A stretch of DNA of 64,000 nt. It comes from Okapia johnstoni. Its lineage: Eukaryota > Chordata > Mammalia > Artiodactyla > Giraffidae. The stretch lies in the NCBI GenBank assembly GCA_024291935.2, contig CM044321.1:64846985-64910984 (forward strand), read 5' to 3'. Positions 50,333 to 62,330 of this stretch are shown one piece after another. The notes beneath the pieces were generated by a model that worked only from the letters and a program-made list of their open reading frames with translations, made no database searches and was not told where the DNA came from. Positions within the stretch are counted from its first letter, which is position 1, and every line of letters begins with the position of its first letter. A program made the translations under genes and the position numbers.

Positions 50333-52249
50333 GATATATTAGATGTATTAGATGTAATATGTATTTTTTTTTATGATTTCTCTTTTCATTTAAGGTTAGC
50401 TCCTTCCACCAGCTAGATAAGTGGAGAAATTTCTGTCTTCCTTGTTCACTGATACATCCTGGACAGAGTCGGGTACATCATAAGCACTCAGTAAACATTT
50501 GCAGAATGCTGTAAAAATTGCTTGGATGCAGTAATGCCAGTCTCGCAAATTATGAGAAGTTTTATCAGGTTTCCCAGGTTCCACAAACTTCAAAGAAAAC
50601 TAGAGCAGGGATGACAGAGTGTAACTCCTCAGTCTCTCAAATTTCATTATTTAAAAACTGCAGAAAGTTTTCCTTGGGTGGGAGATGGACGCTCCAATAC
50701 AGCTTCCAGGCAAACTGTTTCTTTATGATGGAGATAGACATCTTTAAGTTATGCAAAGATAAAGAAAAGTCCTGGAGTCCAGATGTGGGTCAAAGGAGCT
50801 TACAGTGCTTTGACGATGAGAATAAAACGGCACAGTGATTCAAGGCAGAGGTACCGCTTGATCTGCTTGAAGGAGAAAGAGACTGGAGGTCTTTTTTGTG
50901 GAGACAACATAAAATATTATAAAACAAATCAAAAACATAGGAGTGGCCCATATTAACCTCTGAAGCAGGGCTTGTATTTTATACTTACCCCAACTTTTTC
51001 TATAGTTTTAACAGAAAAGAAAACCAGTCAGCAACAAAACAACCCTTCTGTGTACATGGTGATGTAGCTGGGGCTTGAAGCTGCACCTTGGTAAGGCAAG
51101 TGACTGTACTCTTAACTTGTTTAAGAATGGGCTTCACTCAGTAACTGAGGCTCCCAGCATCACAGCAAGGAAAGGATGACAGCTGTGCTGTGCTCTAGGG
51201 AAGAAAGGTTGCTAGGTTGAAAAACATTGCCTCTAAATTTACTCATTAATCCTACTTGGAGAAATCTATGAACATGAATTATTTTATATTCTAGATGATA
51301 ATCATTTAGTGTCCACACCTGAAGCGCCAGGCAGAGTCTGTTGGAGGACTGAAAGATACTTTGGAAGAGATGTGTCCATCTATTTTAATACACTGTGCAG
51401 TGATCATCATAAGAGGTTAATAAGAAAAAAATCAAGCATGACTATATAAAAAAATTACTGTATTCAGTGTTGCCAGTCTATGACATTCTAAAAAGATGGT
51501 ACAGTGGAAGAAGTAACACTATGGCATCAGATTATTCCTTATTTCTGCATATAGTAAAAAAAAAGAAAAAGTATCTGTTGAAAAGGGAAAATAACAGAAT
51601 CCAATAACATAAGTTCCAACAACAGTGAAGCCTTTTCAAAACTCCATGCCCGGTGAACAAGTATTGCAACTCCAAAGGGGAAAATAGATTTAACAACCTG
51701 GAAAAGAAACCTGTGATGCCTGAAATAAGTAAAGAAGGCTGACCTGTATGTGTAAATGAACTGACACATACTCTTTTTGAGAAGTAATTAAGGAGAAAAC
51801 AAGGATTGTAGAAAAAGATTAACTATGACAATGAAAGAAAAATTCTAAACCAGTTAATACTATTGATGAACTAAAAATATTTCTGGAGGCTGTGAAGAGC
51901 AGTAATAAAACAACAATGAACCAAAATGTCTCCCATCATGGATAAAACATATAAACTAATTATAGTACAAGAGAAAATGACAGGCCTACAAAATAAGGAA
52001 ATTTAGTATACAAATATAGGTAGCTGAAAATTCAATGATGTGGGAAGTCTCATTTGAGGAATAATTGAATTTTTTTTCTTGAACTGGACCTTTTAAAAAT
52101 ACCATCAAAGACAATAAAAATGTTTTTGTCTATATTAACTAAAACATAAAAAAGCATTAAGGTAAGACTGAAACTTAAAATGTGGTTCAGATAACTGATA
52201 CAAACTTGTTACTTAAAAATACTTTTCTGCCAGTATTATATGTGAAGTT
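50093..52249. other. Flank, no gene
   Basis: A (TA)n microsatellite lies at about 50301-50338. An L2-type 3' end is likely at about 50395-50515 (TAAGCACTCAGTAAACATTT). 50518-50838 is an open frame without recognisable domain. The rest is AT-rich. Confidence 0.4.
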
Positions 52250-52258
52250 ATGAATACT

Positions 52259-52450
52259 CAGATGGTAAAGAATGCACCTGCAGTGAAGGAGACCTGGATT
52301 TGATCCCTGGGTTGGGAAGATCCCCTGGAGGAGGGCATGGCAACCCACTCCAATATTCTTGCCTGGAGAATCCCTATGGACAGAGGAGTCTGGTATGCTA
52401 TGTTCATGGGGGTTGCAAAGAGTTGGACATGACTGAGTGACTAAGCACAC
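52259..52450 (+). mobile_element. Bov-tA SINE
   Basis: The tRNA-derived head has lost its first bases, then AATGCACCTGCAGTGAAGGA and the BovB-derived part to GACTGAGTGACTAAGCACAC. ATGAATACT at 52250-52258 and 52451-52459 is a 9-bp target duplication. Confidence 0.93.
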
Positions 52451-52459
52451 ATGAATACT

Positions 52460-53421
52460 TAAAGAGTTCATGTGAGAAATTTTCAAGTGGGGAAAAAGAC
52501 TTTAGAATCTTAATTGTCCAAAGAGTAATGTCATACTCCCTTTTTGTGTGTAGGAAGACAGAAAAACTCAAAATAGGAGGAGAGGGAAAGTTTACAGCAG
52601 AAGCTTCTACAAAATATTCATGAAACATTCTTCCCTGCACTTTGAAAATCACAGTACGCAGTGAAAGAAAATGTTGACAGGAAATGAGTTGTGTGTGTGA
52701 AGGACATGGAGCCAAAAAAAAAAGTTGACGAATACTCGTTTTCACACAAGAAAAAATAAGCAGTAAATGATCATTAAAACCATATGTTTTGGTAACTATT
52801 GATATGTAAATTAAATTTTAAGATATAATTGAATTGGCAGAGTAAGTTAAATAAGATTCATGATTTTAAAAGTTTGTGCATATGTAAGTCAATGATATTC
52901 AGAAGCAATATGAAAATGTAGCTTAATTACATATAACTTTTAAATTTACATGTGTGTATATCTTTATAAAGAGGTGTGTATAGGTAAACATATGTATATA
53001 CATGTATATGTGTATATATACATACCTGTATATACACATAGAGAAAGATATTTTTTGATTAGAAAAATAAGTAAATAACCCTTTAACCACATTTTAAATT
53101 CTACTCTACTAATATTTATTTTTCCTTGGCACTTTTCTATTCCTTTCTTTATGTATGAGGTATAATCCTGAAAGTGATACTACAGAAAAGGAGGACAAAG
53201 AACTGGGATGAAAATATGACAGGGCACTAAAATAACTCCACTACTGTTTGGGCTCTGGCCATGCTGGCTTGACTCCAGAACACGTTTCCTTGAGGCAAAT
53301 GTCCCTGAAATGCTCTAGGAAAAACTGGAGATGGTTTAAAATCATAGCCTTGATATTCATCCTAATCACAAATTTGATTTTTTCAAAGAGAACATGCTCC
53401 TGAAGGGATTTTACAGGCGGT
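52460..53421. other. Flank, no gene
   Basis: AT-rich. About 52970-53040 is TATA/CATA-rich with local self-complementarity. No gene supported. Confidence 0.4.
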
Positions 53422-53433
53422 AGCAGACTTAGA

Positions 53434-53649
53434 GGGCTTCCAGGTGGCTCAGCTGATGAAGTGTCTGCGTGCAATGCAGGAGACCTGGGTTTGATCCCTG
53501 AGTTGGGAAAGATCCTCTGGAGAAGGAAATGACAACCCACTACAGTATTCTTGTCTGGAAAATTCTATGAATGAAGGAGCCTGGTAGGCTACATTCCATA
53601 GGGTCTCAAAGAGTCAGACACGACTGAGGAACTTCACTTTCATTTTTTC
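53434..53649 (+). mobile_element. Bov-tA SINE
   Basis: Full-length copy from GGGCTTCCAGGTGGCTCAGC to the CACTTTCATTTTTTC tail. AGCAGACTTAGA at 53422-53433 and 53650-53661 is a 12-bp target duplication. Confidence 0.95.
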
Positions 53650-53661
53650 AGCAGACTTAGA

Positions 53662-54811
53662 AGGTTTTTAGTGATAAAGCAATAATTCAAATATTAGCTT
53701 GAGGTGGATTCTAAATGGTGACAAATTTGCAGAGAAGGGAATTGAAAAAACAAAATAGAATCTAATAGCTTAATTTATGATAATAAATTTCATGAAGGGG
53801 ACATAAAAAATGGAAGAGATAGAGCCATTCTGAAGAATTCCTTTATCTGCTGTTTCAGCTATACTGACTATATGTGCTGTCAGTTTCTAGATTTGAGCTC
53901 ATCTAAGACTTTGTGAATTTAACTTTCCCATAGTTTTAAAGTTTGAGAAATTAGCTACCTGTTTTGACCAACTCTTCAATGCAAAAAAAATTTCTCATTC
54001 TTTGTGAATTTACTTCTGTCAATTACACAAGATTCAGCAAGAGTACCATTTTCTTAAATAGGAAGAAATAATAGGCTCTATTACAATAGGAAACATAGAC
54101 AGTATGTTCTTAAAATGATATAGATATTGTGTCATTAAAATATTAAATATTGCACAAAATTTCTAAACAAACCAATAATCTATAATGGTCTTAAAAGTAC
54201 ATCTGCTGTATTTTAATACAACTTTGATTCTGTTTTGTATCTGTCCTTCAGCTTGGAATGAGGATGCTCTGTGGGTAGAAGAGATACTTACGGAATTAAA
54301 ATTAGAACAAACGAAACTTTCTGCAGATATCCTGAAATGAAAGGAGTTGAAGGGAAAAACTTAGTTGCCAAAGAACTACAAAAGCATGCTTATCCTGCTG
54401 AGGAAAAGATTCATGGTTACAGATTATGTGTTTGAGTTTGAAAGTGCTAAGCAAACCTTAGCGAAAATGTAGAAATATTGGTCCAAAGAGATTTAAAAGG
54501 AAATCTTGAGTCATAAAAGAACATTGAGGAGATTCATAAAGAAAGACATGTAGTAACAAGTCATAAGATGAAATTTGTCTGTACCATCAACACATATGCT
54601 CAATAAAGTCGCCTGGGAATTTTATAGAAAATGCAAATTACAGTGGAATTTAGAAGCTAAAAAAGTTGAAATAATTATAAGAAAAAAGGCAAATGTGAGC
54701 TGCTGTTCAATACATGAGGAATAGTACAGATAGATTTCTTTGTTCTTGCACCAGAAACAGCTTCAAACACATTGTATGGCTTGTATCCGTTGCATTTGGG
54801 GTAAAGTAGAC
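53662..54811. other. Flank, no gene
   Basis: AT-rich, nothing recognised. 54240-54480 is slightly protein-like in composition but full of stops. Confidence 0.35.
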
Positions 54812-55068
54812 TGATGCTCAGTGCCGAAGAATTGATGCAGTCCTTTGGTCACCTGATGTGAAGAGCCGACTCATTAGAAAAGACCCTGATGCTGGGAAGG
54901 ATTGAGGGCTGGAGGAGAAGGGGATGACAGAGAATGCTTGGATCGCATCACCAACTCAATGGATATGAGTTTGAGCAGACTCTGGGAGATAGTGAAGGAC
55001 AGGGAAGCCTGGCCTTCTGCAGTCTATGGGGTCGGAAAGTTGGAGACGACTTAGCAACTGAACAAGAT
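54812..55068 (+). mobile_element. BovB LINE 3' fragment with internal deletion
   Basis: It runs from the GCCGAAGAATTGATGCAGTC segment straight to CACCTGATGTGAAGAGCCGA and on to the 3' end ACTTAGCAACTGAACAAG. Sequence normally between these points in BovB is missing. Confidence 0.88.
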
Positions 55069-55205
55069 TGATGCTTTTCTCACAGAACAGGGAGCTTGTC
55101 CTGGGATCCAAAGAACTCAGCTCTTTGCTGTTAGCTGAGCCATTTGGTTCTGACCTTTGTGAATTTTTGTCTTAAACTTATAAAATGAAGGAGTAGAGCT
55201 AGATG

Positions 55206-55347
55206 TGGAGAAGGAAATGGCAACCCACTCCAGTGTTCTTGTCTGGAGAATCCCAGGGACGGGGGAGCCTGGTGGGCTGCCATCTATGGGGTCGCACAGA
55301 GTCAGACACGACTGAAGCGACTTAGCAGCAGCAGCAGCAGCAGCAGG
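55206..55347 (+). mobile_element. Bov-A2-type SINE monomer with CAG tail
   Basis: A single Bov-A unit from GGAGAAGGAAATGGCAACCC to GACACGACTGAAGCGACTTA, followed by seven CAG/GCA-type triplets. GCTAGATG at 55198-55205 and 55348-55355 is an 8-bp target duplication. Confidence 0.92.
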
Positions 55348-55355
55348 GCTAGATG

Positions 55356-57009
55356 ATTTCTCAGATTCTTCTTGGATGCAGTTCTGAGTGTCTTATCTTT
55401 AGTTCATTTGACTAAACTTGAATAATGACCATGTTAAGAAAAACTGATGTGGACAGGATGGATTTTGTTCATGAGACCAATAAAAAGATCTTCAAAAAGA
55501 AGGCTCTTCGTATTGCCTTCTAGAGTCAGTAATGGTTCAAGAATATTTTTCTTTTCAAATAATCATAGAAGTAAATTATGGGTTCTCTGCATGACACAGT
55601 ACTTAACATAACCATTTAGATTATTCTGTTGCAAAGTTTTTCACCCCCAGCTGGTTAAACCTCTCTAAATCCTTTCTGGTGGGGCTCCAAGGTTCAGTCT
55701 TCTGGTATTTAAAAATCAAAACTGAACACTTGGCAGCCACTGATCATGAATTGAATTCTTTGCATAGATCCTAAAACCAAAACACTATACTTGTTTTCAT
55801 CACTCGGATCTTTTAAGCTGGGTCAAGTTTTATAAGAAGCTTTTTTCATTTAGCCTTGACTCTTAAAGCTCCATAAAAATGCCCCATTCTCACTGGCTTC
55901 CCGGAGCTCCTAAATTTGTGTTGGTTTAATGCTTGCTTGATTTAAGGTTATTCCCACTGATATTCTCTTTCACACACACACATGAAGGAAGTCTGTTAAC
56001 CTCCGTGTCCTTTCCAACAACCTCAAAATATCCCTGCTCTGTTGGTATTGTCTTCCTCCACTCCCAGTGGCCTGATCTGGTCATCATGAAAGGATGAAGA
56101 AGGCAGTTCAAATGTAAATAGATGAAAGTCAGGGTTTAGATCATTACAGACGTTGGAGTCGAAATTTGACTGATCTTACTTATAGCCAAACATATGTGTT
56201 TATCAGTATATAGAGGAAGAAATGTATTAGATCTTTAGGGGAACAACTTTGTGTGGCATCTCTGGAGTGTGACATCACACTGAAAAATGTCCCCCTACTG
56301 CAGAGCTGTCAGACCTATTTCTCTCAGAGTTCTTTCCGAAAAACTTGTTTTCCAGTCTTAGTCTCTGTACCTCTTTTCTAATTTTGCACCATTGAATTCC
56401 AAATAATGAACCTGGCAAAGGCAGAATCCTCCTTGGAAGGCAGGGAAGGGGGAGTAGATAGACAGGATCCTTAGCAAGGTTAGTGGTTAAGAGCCAGCCT
56501 CTGTTATTAAGTTTTATTCAGTCACACATACATTATCTTTGTTAAACTTTATAATGATGTAGTGTGACATGTATTGTTTTTCTGTTTACATGCAGGAAAC
56601 AAAGTTTCCAAGAGTTTATGGAATTTGCTCACAGTCTCATAACTAGAAACTGGTTCAGCTGACATTGTGAACCCTGGTCTTGCAAGAGCCTGGAGGGCAA
56701 GTTTTCTATGGGACTTGTTAAGGTCAAATCCATTCCCTGTAAAGATTGGATTAGCCAATGGTAATGCTGATACCCTTTTAACGAAATGGGTGGACTGGTC
56801 CTGACTCAGGATCTCACTGGTTTCAATGACTTGACTACTTACACATTGGTTTAGGAATCTTCCACATACATACAAACCTAAATGAATGTAATGTATAGCA
56901 GAGCACTGTACAATTATCACACATATACTCAATACAGAAGTTATATCACAGTCTTGCATTTTCCATTCAGATATATTAGCACAGATCATTCCATGTTTAG
57001 TGGTCCTCA
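55356..57009. other. Flank, no gene
   Basis: No gene. The long minus frame 56549-57016 (155 codons) crosses repeat-like sequence and has no recognisable domain. 56500-56640 may hold a MIR-like tail. Confidence 0.4.
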
Positions 57010-57850
57010 GGATCACTCAGTTTCAGTGATTTGCTAAAAGGGCTCACAGAACTCAGAAAAACTGTTATATTCATAGTAATTGTTTATTGCAGCCAAAGGA
57101 TACAGATTAAAATCAGCAAAGGCAGAAGGGTCACAAATTGGAGAGGAGAGACCAGAATCAATTTCTAGTTGTCCTTTCCCAGTGGAGTCACTTGGCAGAG
57201 CTTAATTCTGCCAGCAATGACAGGACAGATACACACAGTGCATTGCCTATCAGGGAACTCACTCAAGCATTAATGTCTAGGGTTGCTACTGCAGGTTGGT
57301 CAAATCAGTCAGTCTTAAAGGAAATCAACCCTGTATAGTCATTGGAAAGACTGATGCTGAAGCTGAAGCTGCAATACTTTGGCCACCTGATGTGAAGAGC
57401 CAACTCATTGGAAAAGACCCTGATGCTGGGAAAGATTGAAGGCAAAAGGAGAAGGGGGCAGCAGAGGATAAGATGGTTAGATAGTATCACTGACTCAATG
57501 AACATGAATTTGAGCAAACTTCGCAAGACAGTGAAGGACGGGGGAGCCTGGTGTGCTACAGTCCATGAGGTCCCAAAGAGTTGGATAGGACTCACGCATA
57601 TGACTGACTTTAGTTATTTCATCTCTAGCTCCCCCCAGAGGTCATACTGATTCAGCATGGCCCAGACCCCCACTATAAATCACATTGATCAACTATCTGG
57701 CAAGTCCCAAAGCTACAGGTATATAAACAATCTTATCAGGCAGGATATTTCAAGAGTCTAGAGGATATCTCCCAGTAGCTGGTCAAGGGCCATTAATTTT
57801 GGGGGAAGGTACAAGATTTGAATATCCCAAACCTGCTAACTTAACTCTTT
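57010..57850 (-). mobile_element. Old ERVL-like LTR interrupted by BovB
   Basis: The two parts 57010-57296 and 57601-57850 flank a BovB insert. The left part contains TAATTGTTTATTGCAGCC and ACAGATTAAAATCAGCAAAG, which on the minus strand place an AATAAA signal inside an MLT2-like LTR. The family name is from memory. The MLT2-like identity of the right part is weaker. Confidence 0.5.
57297..57600 (+). mobile_element. BovB LINE 3' fragment
   Basis: The plus frames encode the BovB C-terminal end (EKTLMLGKIEGKRRRGQQRI, then RWLDSITDSMNM), and the fragment runs to the 3' end near TTGGATAGGACTCACGC. It sits within an older LTR. Confidence 0.9.
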
Positions 57851-58319
57851 ACTGCACAGTTAAGATAAATCTAATAGGTGTATGCAGAAATGAGATGAAA
57901 TAGAATTGGCCACCTAAAATGTAGCTTCTTAGAGAAATTTTGATCACTTATAGAGTAACTGATTTGGGACATAGAATTTGACTTTCCAATAGAAAGTGTT
58001 AACTCAACACAATAATTGAGAGAAAATGTAATCTTTCAGAATATTTTATATTTGTGAGAAAAATCATTCAAAGCCAGAGTTTAAATAGACCAGTGGTTTT
58101 AAAGATTATGATTCAAGGTTCCTGAGTCACCACTGGATTTGGGAGTTTTGAAAAAGGGGCTTAGTGGGTGAATGGGCAGGCTTTTGAGTGCCTACTATTC
58201 TTTCAACCAGAGCAGCTGTGTTTCAAACTATTTTCCTGATTTATACTTCTGGGTAAAAGCTCATCTAAAGAAAAGGTACTTGGGTTTAAAAATGCAAAAC
58301 AGAACTGAAAACCAATTGT
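57851..58319. other. Flank, no gene
   Basis: AT-rich, nothing recognised. Confidence 0.35.
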
Positions 58320-58778
58320 TACAGGTTTAATTGTGCCTCTCAAAAACATTATATTGAATCTGAACCTCCAGTGCCTCAGAAAGTGACCTTTTTTGGAAAT
58401 AGGGCTGTTGCAGTTATAATTAAAGTCAAGATGAGGTCATACTTCAGTGGGCAGTATGGAGTGGGCCCTTAATCTAATCTGACTGGTGTCCTTGTAAGAA
58501 GAGAAGAAGGATGCTCAGGGAGAAGGCAGTCATGTGAAGACAGAGGCAGGGGCAGGAGCAGCTGCAAACCAAGAAGCACTTAGGAATCCTGGGAAACACC
58601 AGAAGCCAGAAGCAGCCAGGAAGGATTCGCCTCTCTAAGTTTCAAAGGGAGCGTGGCCCTGCTGATACTTGGATTTTGCACTTCTAACACTCTGTACTGT
58701 AAGACAATAAGTTTTTGTTATTTTAAGCCACCCAATTTGTAGTGCTATGTTATGACAACATTATAAAACTAATGCACT
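58320..58778 (+). repeat. Ancient LTR-like repeat, probably ERVL-MaLR
   Basis: Near-complete plus copy of the class at 21541: TTGTGCCTCTCAAAAACATT, GACTGGTGTCCTTGTAAGAA, GTCATGTGAAGACAGAGGCA, ending at TTATGACAACATTATAAAAC. Confidence 0.6.
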
Positions 58779-59339
58779 GACTAGTCTGATTTCATTCAAC
58801 TCATGGAAAATTAAGAGATTAGGCCACTTACTGAAGACTGAGAGTACTAAAGAGATCTACTGTGTAGCTGTTCAAAAAATATGCTGTAATTCTGTGTGTT
58901 TTAAATGGATCACATTATTTAGTTAGCAACAACAACAACAAAATATATTTTTATAGATAAAACTCAAGGTTTCTTAAGTAGTCTTTATCAAATCATCATA
59001 TTGTACATCTTAAATATATACAATTTTTGTCAATTATATATCAATAAATTTGGGGAGGGGAGACATAGCCTGGCTGATAAAATTAGGCTCCTGAAAGCAG
59101 TGCAGATTTTTGCAGCTGCAATTGAGGAACGGAACTATGTAGCAGTTTTTCTGGCCTGAGTTAAAACCGGCTAGTAGGTTTTTAATCCATTTAAGTACTC
59201 ATTCATTGTTATTTTCACTAGAGGGAAAAAGAACTAGGTGTGGGGGTGGAAGTAGAGAACAGTGTTTTCAACAGTTGACTTTTTTTAGTGGAATAAGCAA
59301 AGCACATGCAAGAAAAAAGAAAGTCGTAGTCCTTAATTA
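58779..59339. other. Flank, no gene
   Basis: (AAC)n near 58928. No gene recognised. Confidence 0.35.
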
Positions 59340-59512
59340 GATGTTACTCAGGAGATGCGGGTTTGATCCCTGGGTCAGGAAGATCCCCTGGAGGAGGGCA
59401 TGGCTACCCACTCTAGTATTCTTATCTGAAAAGTCCCATGGACAGAGGAGCCTGGAGGGCTACAGTCCACGGGGTTGCAGAGTCAAACATGACTGAAGCA
59501 ACTGAGCACAGA
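59340..59512 (+). mobile_element. Bov-tA SINE, 5'-truncated
   Basis: It starts within the tRNA-derived part (CTCAGGAGATGCGGGTTTGA) and runs to ACTGAAGCAACTGAGCACAG. Confidence 0.9.
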
Positions 59513-59844
59513 AGCCCTATTTTCAGAATTTATCTAATCTTAAACTTAACCTTTGAATCAATTACCCATGACTATATCACAATCCAGCCCAAAACTCAAT
59601 GGCTTAACAGAAACAACATACTGTTGTATCAGTAGGAGGTTAGACTTGGCTGGAGTGTCTCTGCTTCAAGTGTCTTTCAGCCTCCTTAGATCAGCAGGAT
59701 GGTGTTAGAGAATATTTGTCTCGTAACAATGGAAGAGGTGTAAAAGGGTGAAAAACTGAGCATGAAGTTTCTTAAGACCTAGGCTGTAGGCTGGCATACT
59801 GCTATTCCAGCCCTGCATCGCTGAGCAAAGCAAATCATGTGGTG

Positions 59845-59989
59845 TATTAGTTAGCTAGGGCTGCTGTAGCAAAGTACTGTAGACCAGGTAGCTTAAAACT
59901 ATTTAGATTTATTGTCTCACTGTTCTGGAGCATTGAAGTCCAAAATCAAGGAATTCCATTAGACCAACCTCATCCATTTTGAACACTCT
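59845..59989 (-). repeat. Ancient LTR-like repeat fragment, probably ERVL-MaLR
   Basis: GTATTAGTTAGCTAGGGCTG, GTAGCTTAAAACTATTTAGA and CACTGTTCTGGAGCATTGAA identify the right-hand end of the class. It is cut by the SINE next to it. Confidence 0.55.
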
Positions 59990-60178
59990 GGCCATTAAAA
60001 TGTTTTTGTTTGCTTGGCTGTGCTGGGTCTTAGTTATGGAGGGAGCCATTGCTTCTATCTTCACTGTGGCACATGTGGACCTTCAGTTGAGGTATGTGGG
60101 ATCTAGTTCCCTGGCCAGGGGTGGAACCTGCATTAGGAGCTCAGAGTCTTGGCCACTGGACCACCAGGGAAGTCCCTG
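59990..60178 (-). mobile_element. CHR-type SINE
   Basis: Reversed copy: the T-rich tail then CTTGGCTGTGCTGGGTCTTA on the left, and CTTGGCCACTGGACCACCAG then GGAAGTCCCT (the head) on the right. Confidence 0.85.
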
Positions 60179-61515
60179 GGCATCAGAATCTTAAGGCAGT
60201 GTGAGAGAGGCCATCAGGTCATGCTGTTCATACTTAGAAATTAAGAGCTTAACTTAGGATTTTATGAAGAAACCAAAGAATGTGCTAATAAGACTATAGC
60301 TCTACTGAAGATTGGGAAAGATAGCCCCAATATTTTGTAGTACTGCCTGTCGAGAGTCTTTTTTTCTCACCCCTTGAATCTTGGTTCAATTTGTGGAAAG
60401 CAGTGTTGTATAAGTTCTGGATCTTAGGACTCCAAATCCTTGCAGCTTTCATCTTTGTTATCTCGGAATGTTCCCTAAGACCACCATGTGAGGAAACTGA
60501 TCTACATGCTGGAGGGTGAGAGGCTGTGTGGAGGAGAACCATGGTTGCCCAAGTGATAGCCCATGACAGCCAGAGTCATGTCAGGGTGGCAAAGTAAAAA
60601 GTTCTGGTCCCATCTTGGTCATCCTCATTGTGCCCTACATTCTCTAGTCTCATACCAGCTGCCCCCAAATCTCAGCTTCAAGCTTTATTTTATATAAATG
60701 ATAAGAAAGATTTTACCATTTCCCTTTGCATGAGCTCAAATTATAAAACTTTAATAACAAAATTTTTAATTGATTGATTCATTTGGGAAATCCACTTTGA
60801 ATGAAGGGTGGCTTCCTGAAGTTTCTGCCGTGCAAACATGAACAGGCAATTCTGTGTTCCCTCCACAAGATCAGCACACTCTTCAGTTCAGTGTTGGGAA
60901 GGGCATTTATACTCTTAGAGAGAAGAATAATTTCCTGTTTGTTGTCTGAGCTGGAAAAAGATCTCTTCTTGTGCCAAGAACATCACATAGATTTCATCTT
61001 GTCTGATAATTATGATTTGTGGTGACTGCCTGGAGTAATATTAAGAAATATTGCAAAGCCACATCCAGGTTCAGTTATAACTGATTGACGATGTCTTTCC
61101 TGGAGAGGAAAGAGGTGCTTGGTACACCTTCCATTGTATTTTCTACCATTGGCCATAGTACCTTCTCTGAAAACAATTAAACGGCACCTTTTCCTCTAAC
61201 AGTAGCAACACTAGGGGATTTCTGTTTAATCACTTTGTACCCAGTAGGCATAGTTTATAAAGTTATATTAGCTAGCCTAGATAGAGCTTAATAAGATTCA
61301 CTGATAACTGACATCATTAGAGATAGTAATCGCATCTAAAGTGCAAAGGCTATTGTTTTGGTCATTCTTATTTATGCAGTTTCTTTAACAATCATGTATA
61401 ATGGTTACTTAGTTATTTAATACATGGCAATATTTTTTGCAATAAACAATATTTTTAAACTATAAAATAAAGCTACAATGATAAAGTTGAAAAAGTCTGT
61501 AAGAGTTAAATTGAG
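60179..61515. other. Flank, no gene
   Basis: No recognised gene or young repeat. Open frames at 60294-60542 (minus) and 60801-61025 (plus) lack known domains. Confidence 0.4.
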
Positions 61516-61893
61516 AGGTGAGGGTTAGCCAACTATGGCCAATGGCTAATGGGCCAAATTCAACCTGCCACCTGTTTTTTGTTTTTGTTTGTTTTTTGGC
61601 TGTGCCAGGCAGCATGTGGGCTCCCCAGTGAGGGATCAAATCTGTGCCCCCTGCAGTGGAAGCATGGAGTCTTAACCTCTGGACCACCAGGGAAATCCCA
61701 TCTGTTTTTATAAATAAAATTTTATTGGAACACAGCCATTGGCCTATAGCTGTTTTTGCACCAGTATAAGGTGATCCAGTAGTTGCAATGGAGACCAGCA
61801 GAGTCGAGTAGCTGCAATGGAGACCTTATGGCCTGCAAAACCAGAGATATTTACTATCTGACCAACTACAGAAAAAGTTTGCCAACCCCTGAT
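61516..61893. mobile_element. Old hAT-type DNA transposon split by a SINE
   Basis: The left part 61516-61582 (GGTTAGCCAACTATGGCC) and right part about 61700-61893 (ending AGTTTGCCAACCCCTG) are the two ends of one non-autonomous element. Its termini are inverted: the right end TTTGCCAACCCCTG read in reverse gives CAGGGGTTGGCAAA, which matches the left end approximately. The internal TTTTATTGGAACACAGCC is typical of an abundant mammalian MER element whose exact name I do not assert. Confidence 0.65.
61583..61699 (-). mobile_element. CHR-type SINE nested in a DNA transposon
   Basis: A reversed CHR copy from TTTTTGGCTGTGCCAGGCAG to CTGGACCACCAGGGAAATCC. CTGTTTTT occurs on both sides and is the likely short target duplication. 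Confidence 0.85.
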
Positions 61894-62317
61894 GAATTGA
61901 AATGGTTAAGGAGCTAACACTTATTGACTGCTTTCCATATTCAGGGAACTGGGATGTACATAACCCTTTGATGGGCTCTTTCCTACCTAAAAATGATAGC
62001 ACAAGCAGTGTAGCCCAAGTAGTGTTTTTTAATCCTGTCTGCATATCAAAATTAACTGAGTACAGTTGTAAAAACTATTAATACTGGGATATGACCCATG
62101 TGAGATATGCATATTTTTGAAAGCTGCTCAGCTGAATCTGATGTGCTATAAGGTTACAAAGCATTGATCAAGGTTATTATTTTATACTTCAGCTGTTTGC
62201 TCTTACAGAGGTTAGATGGTATAACTAGCCTGTTTGACTTACAGTGGTTCAAATATGATAGAAAGTAAATCTGAAATAGCTTAACAAAATGGAATATAAA
62301 AATTTCCAGGAATGTCC
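61894..62317. other. Flank, no gene
   Basis: AT-rich, nothing recognised. Confidence 0.35.
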
Positions 62318-62330
62318 GGTATTAATTCAG

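Noticed and set aside
56549..57016. 155-codon minus open frame
   Set aside because: It runs into the edge of an LTR-like repeat and has no conserved domain. Probably chance.
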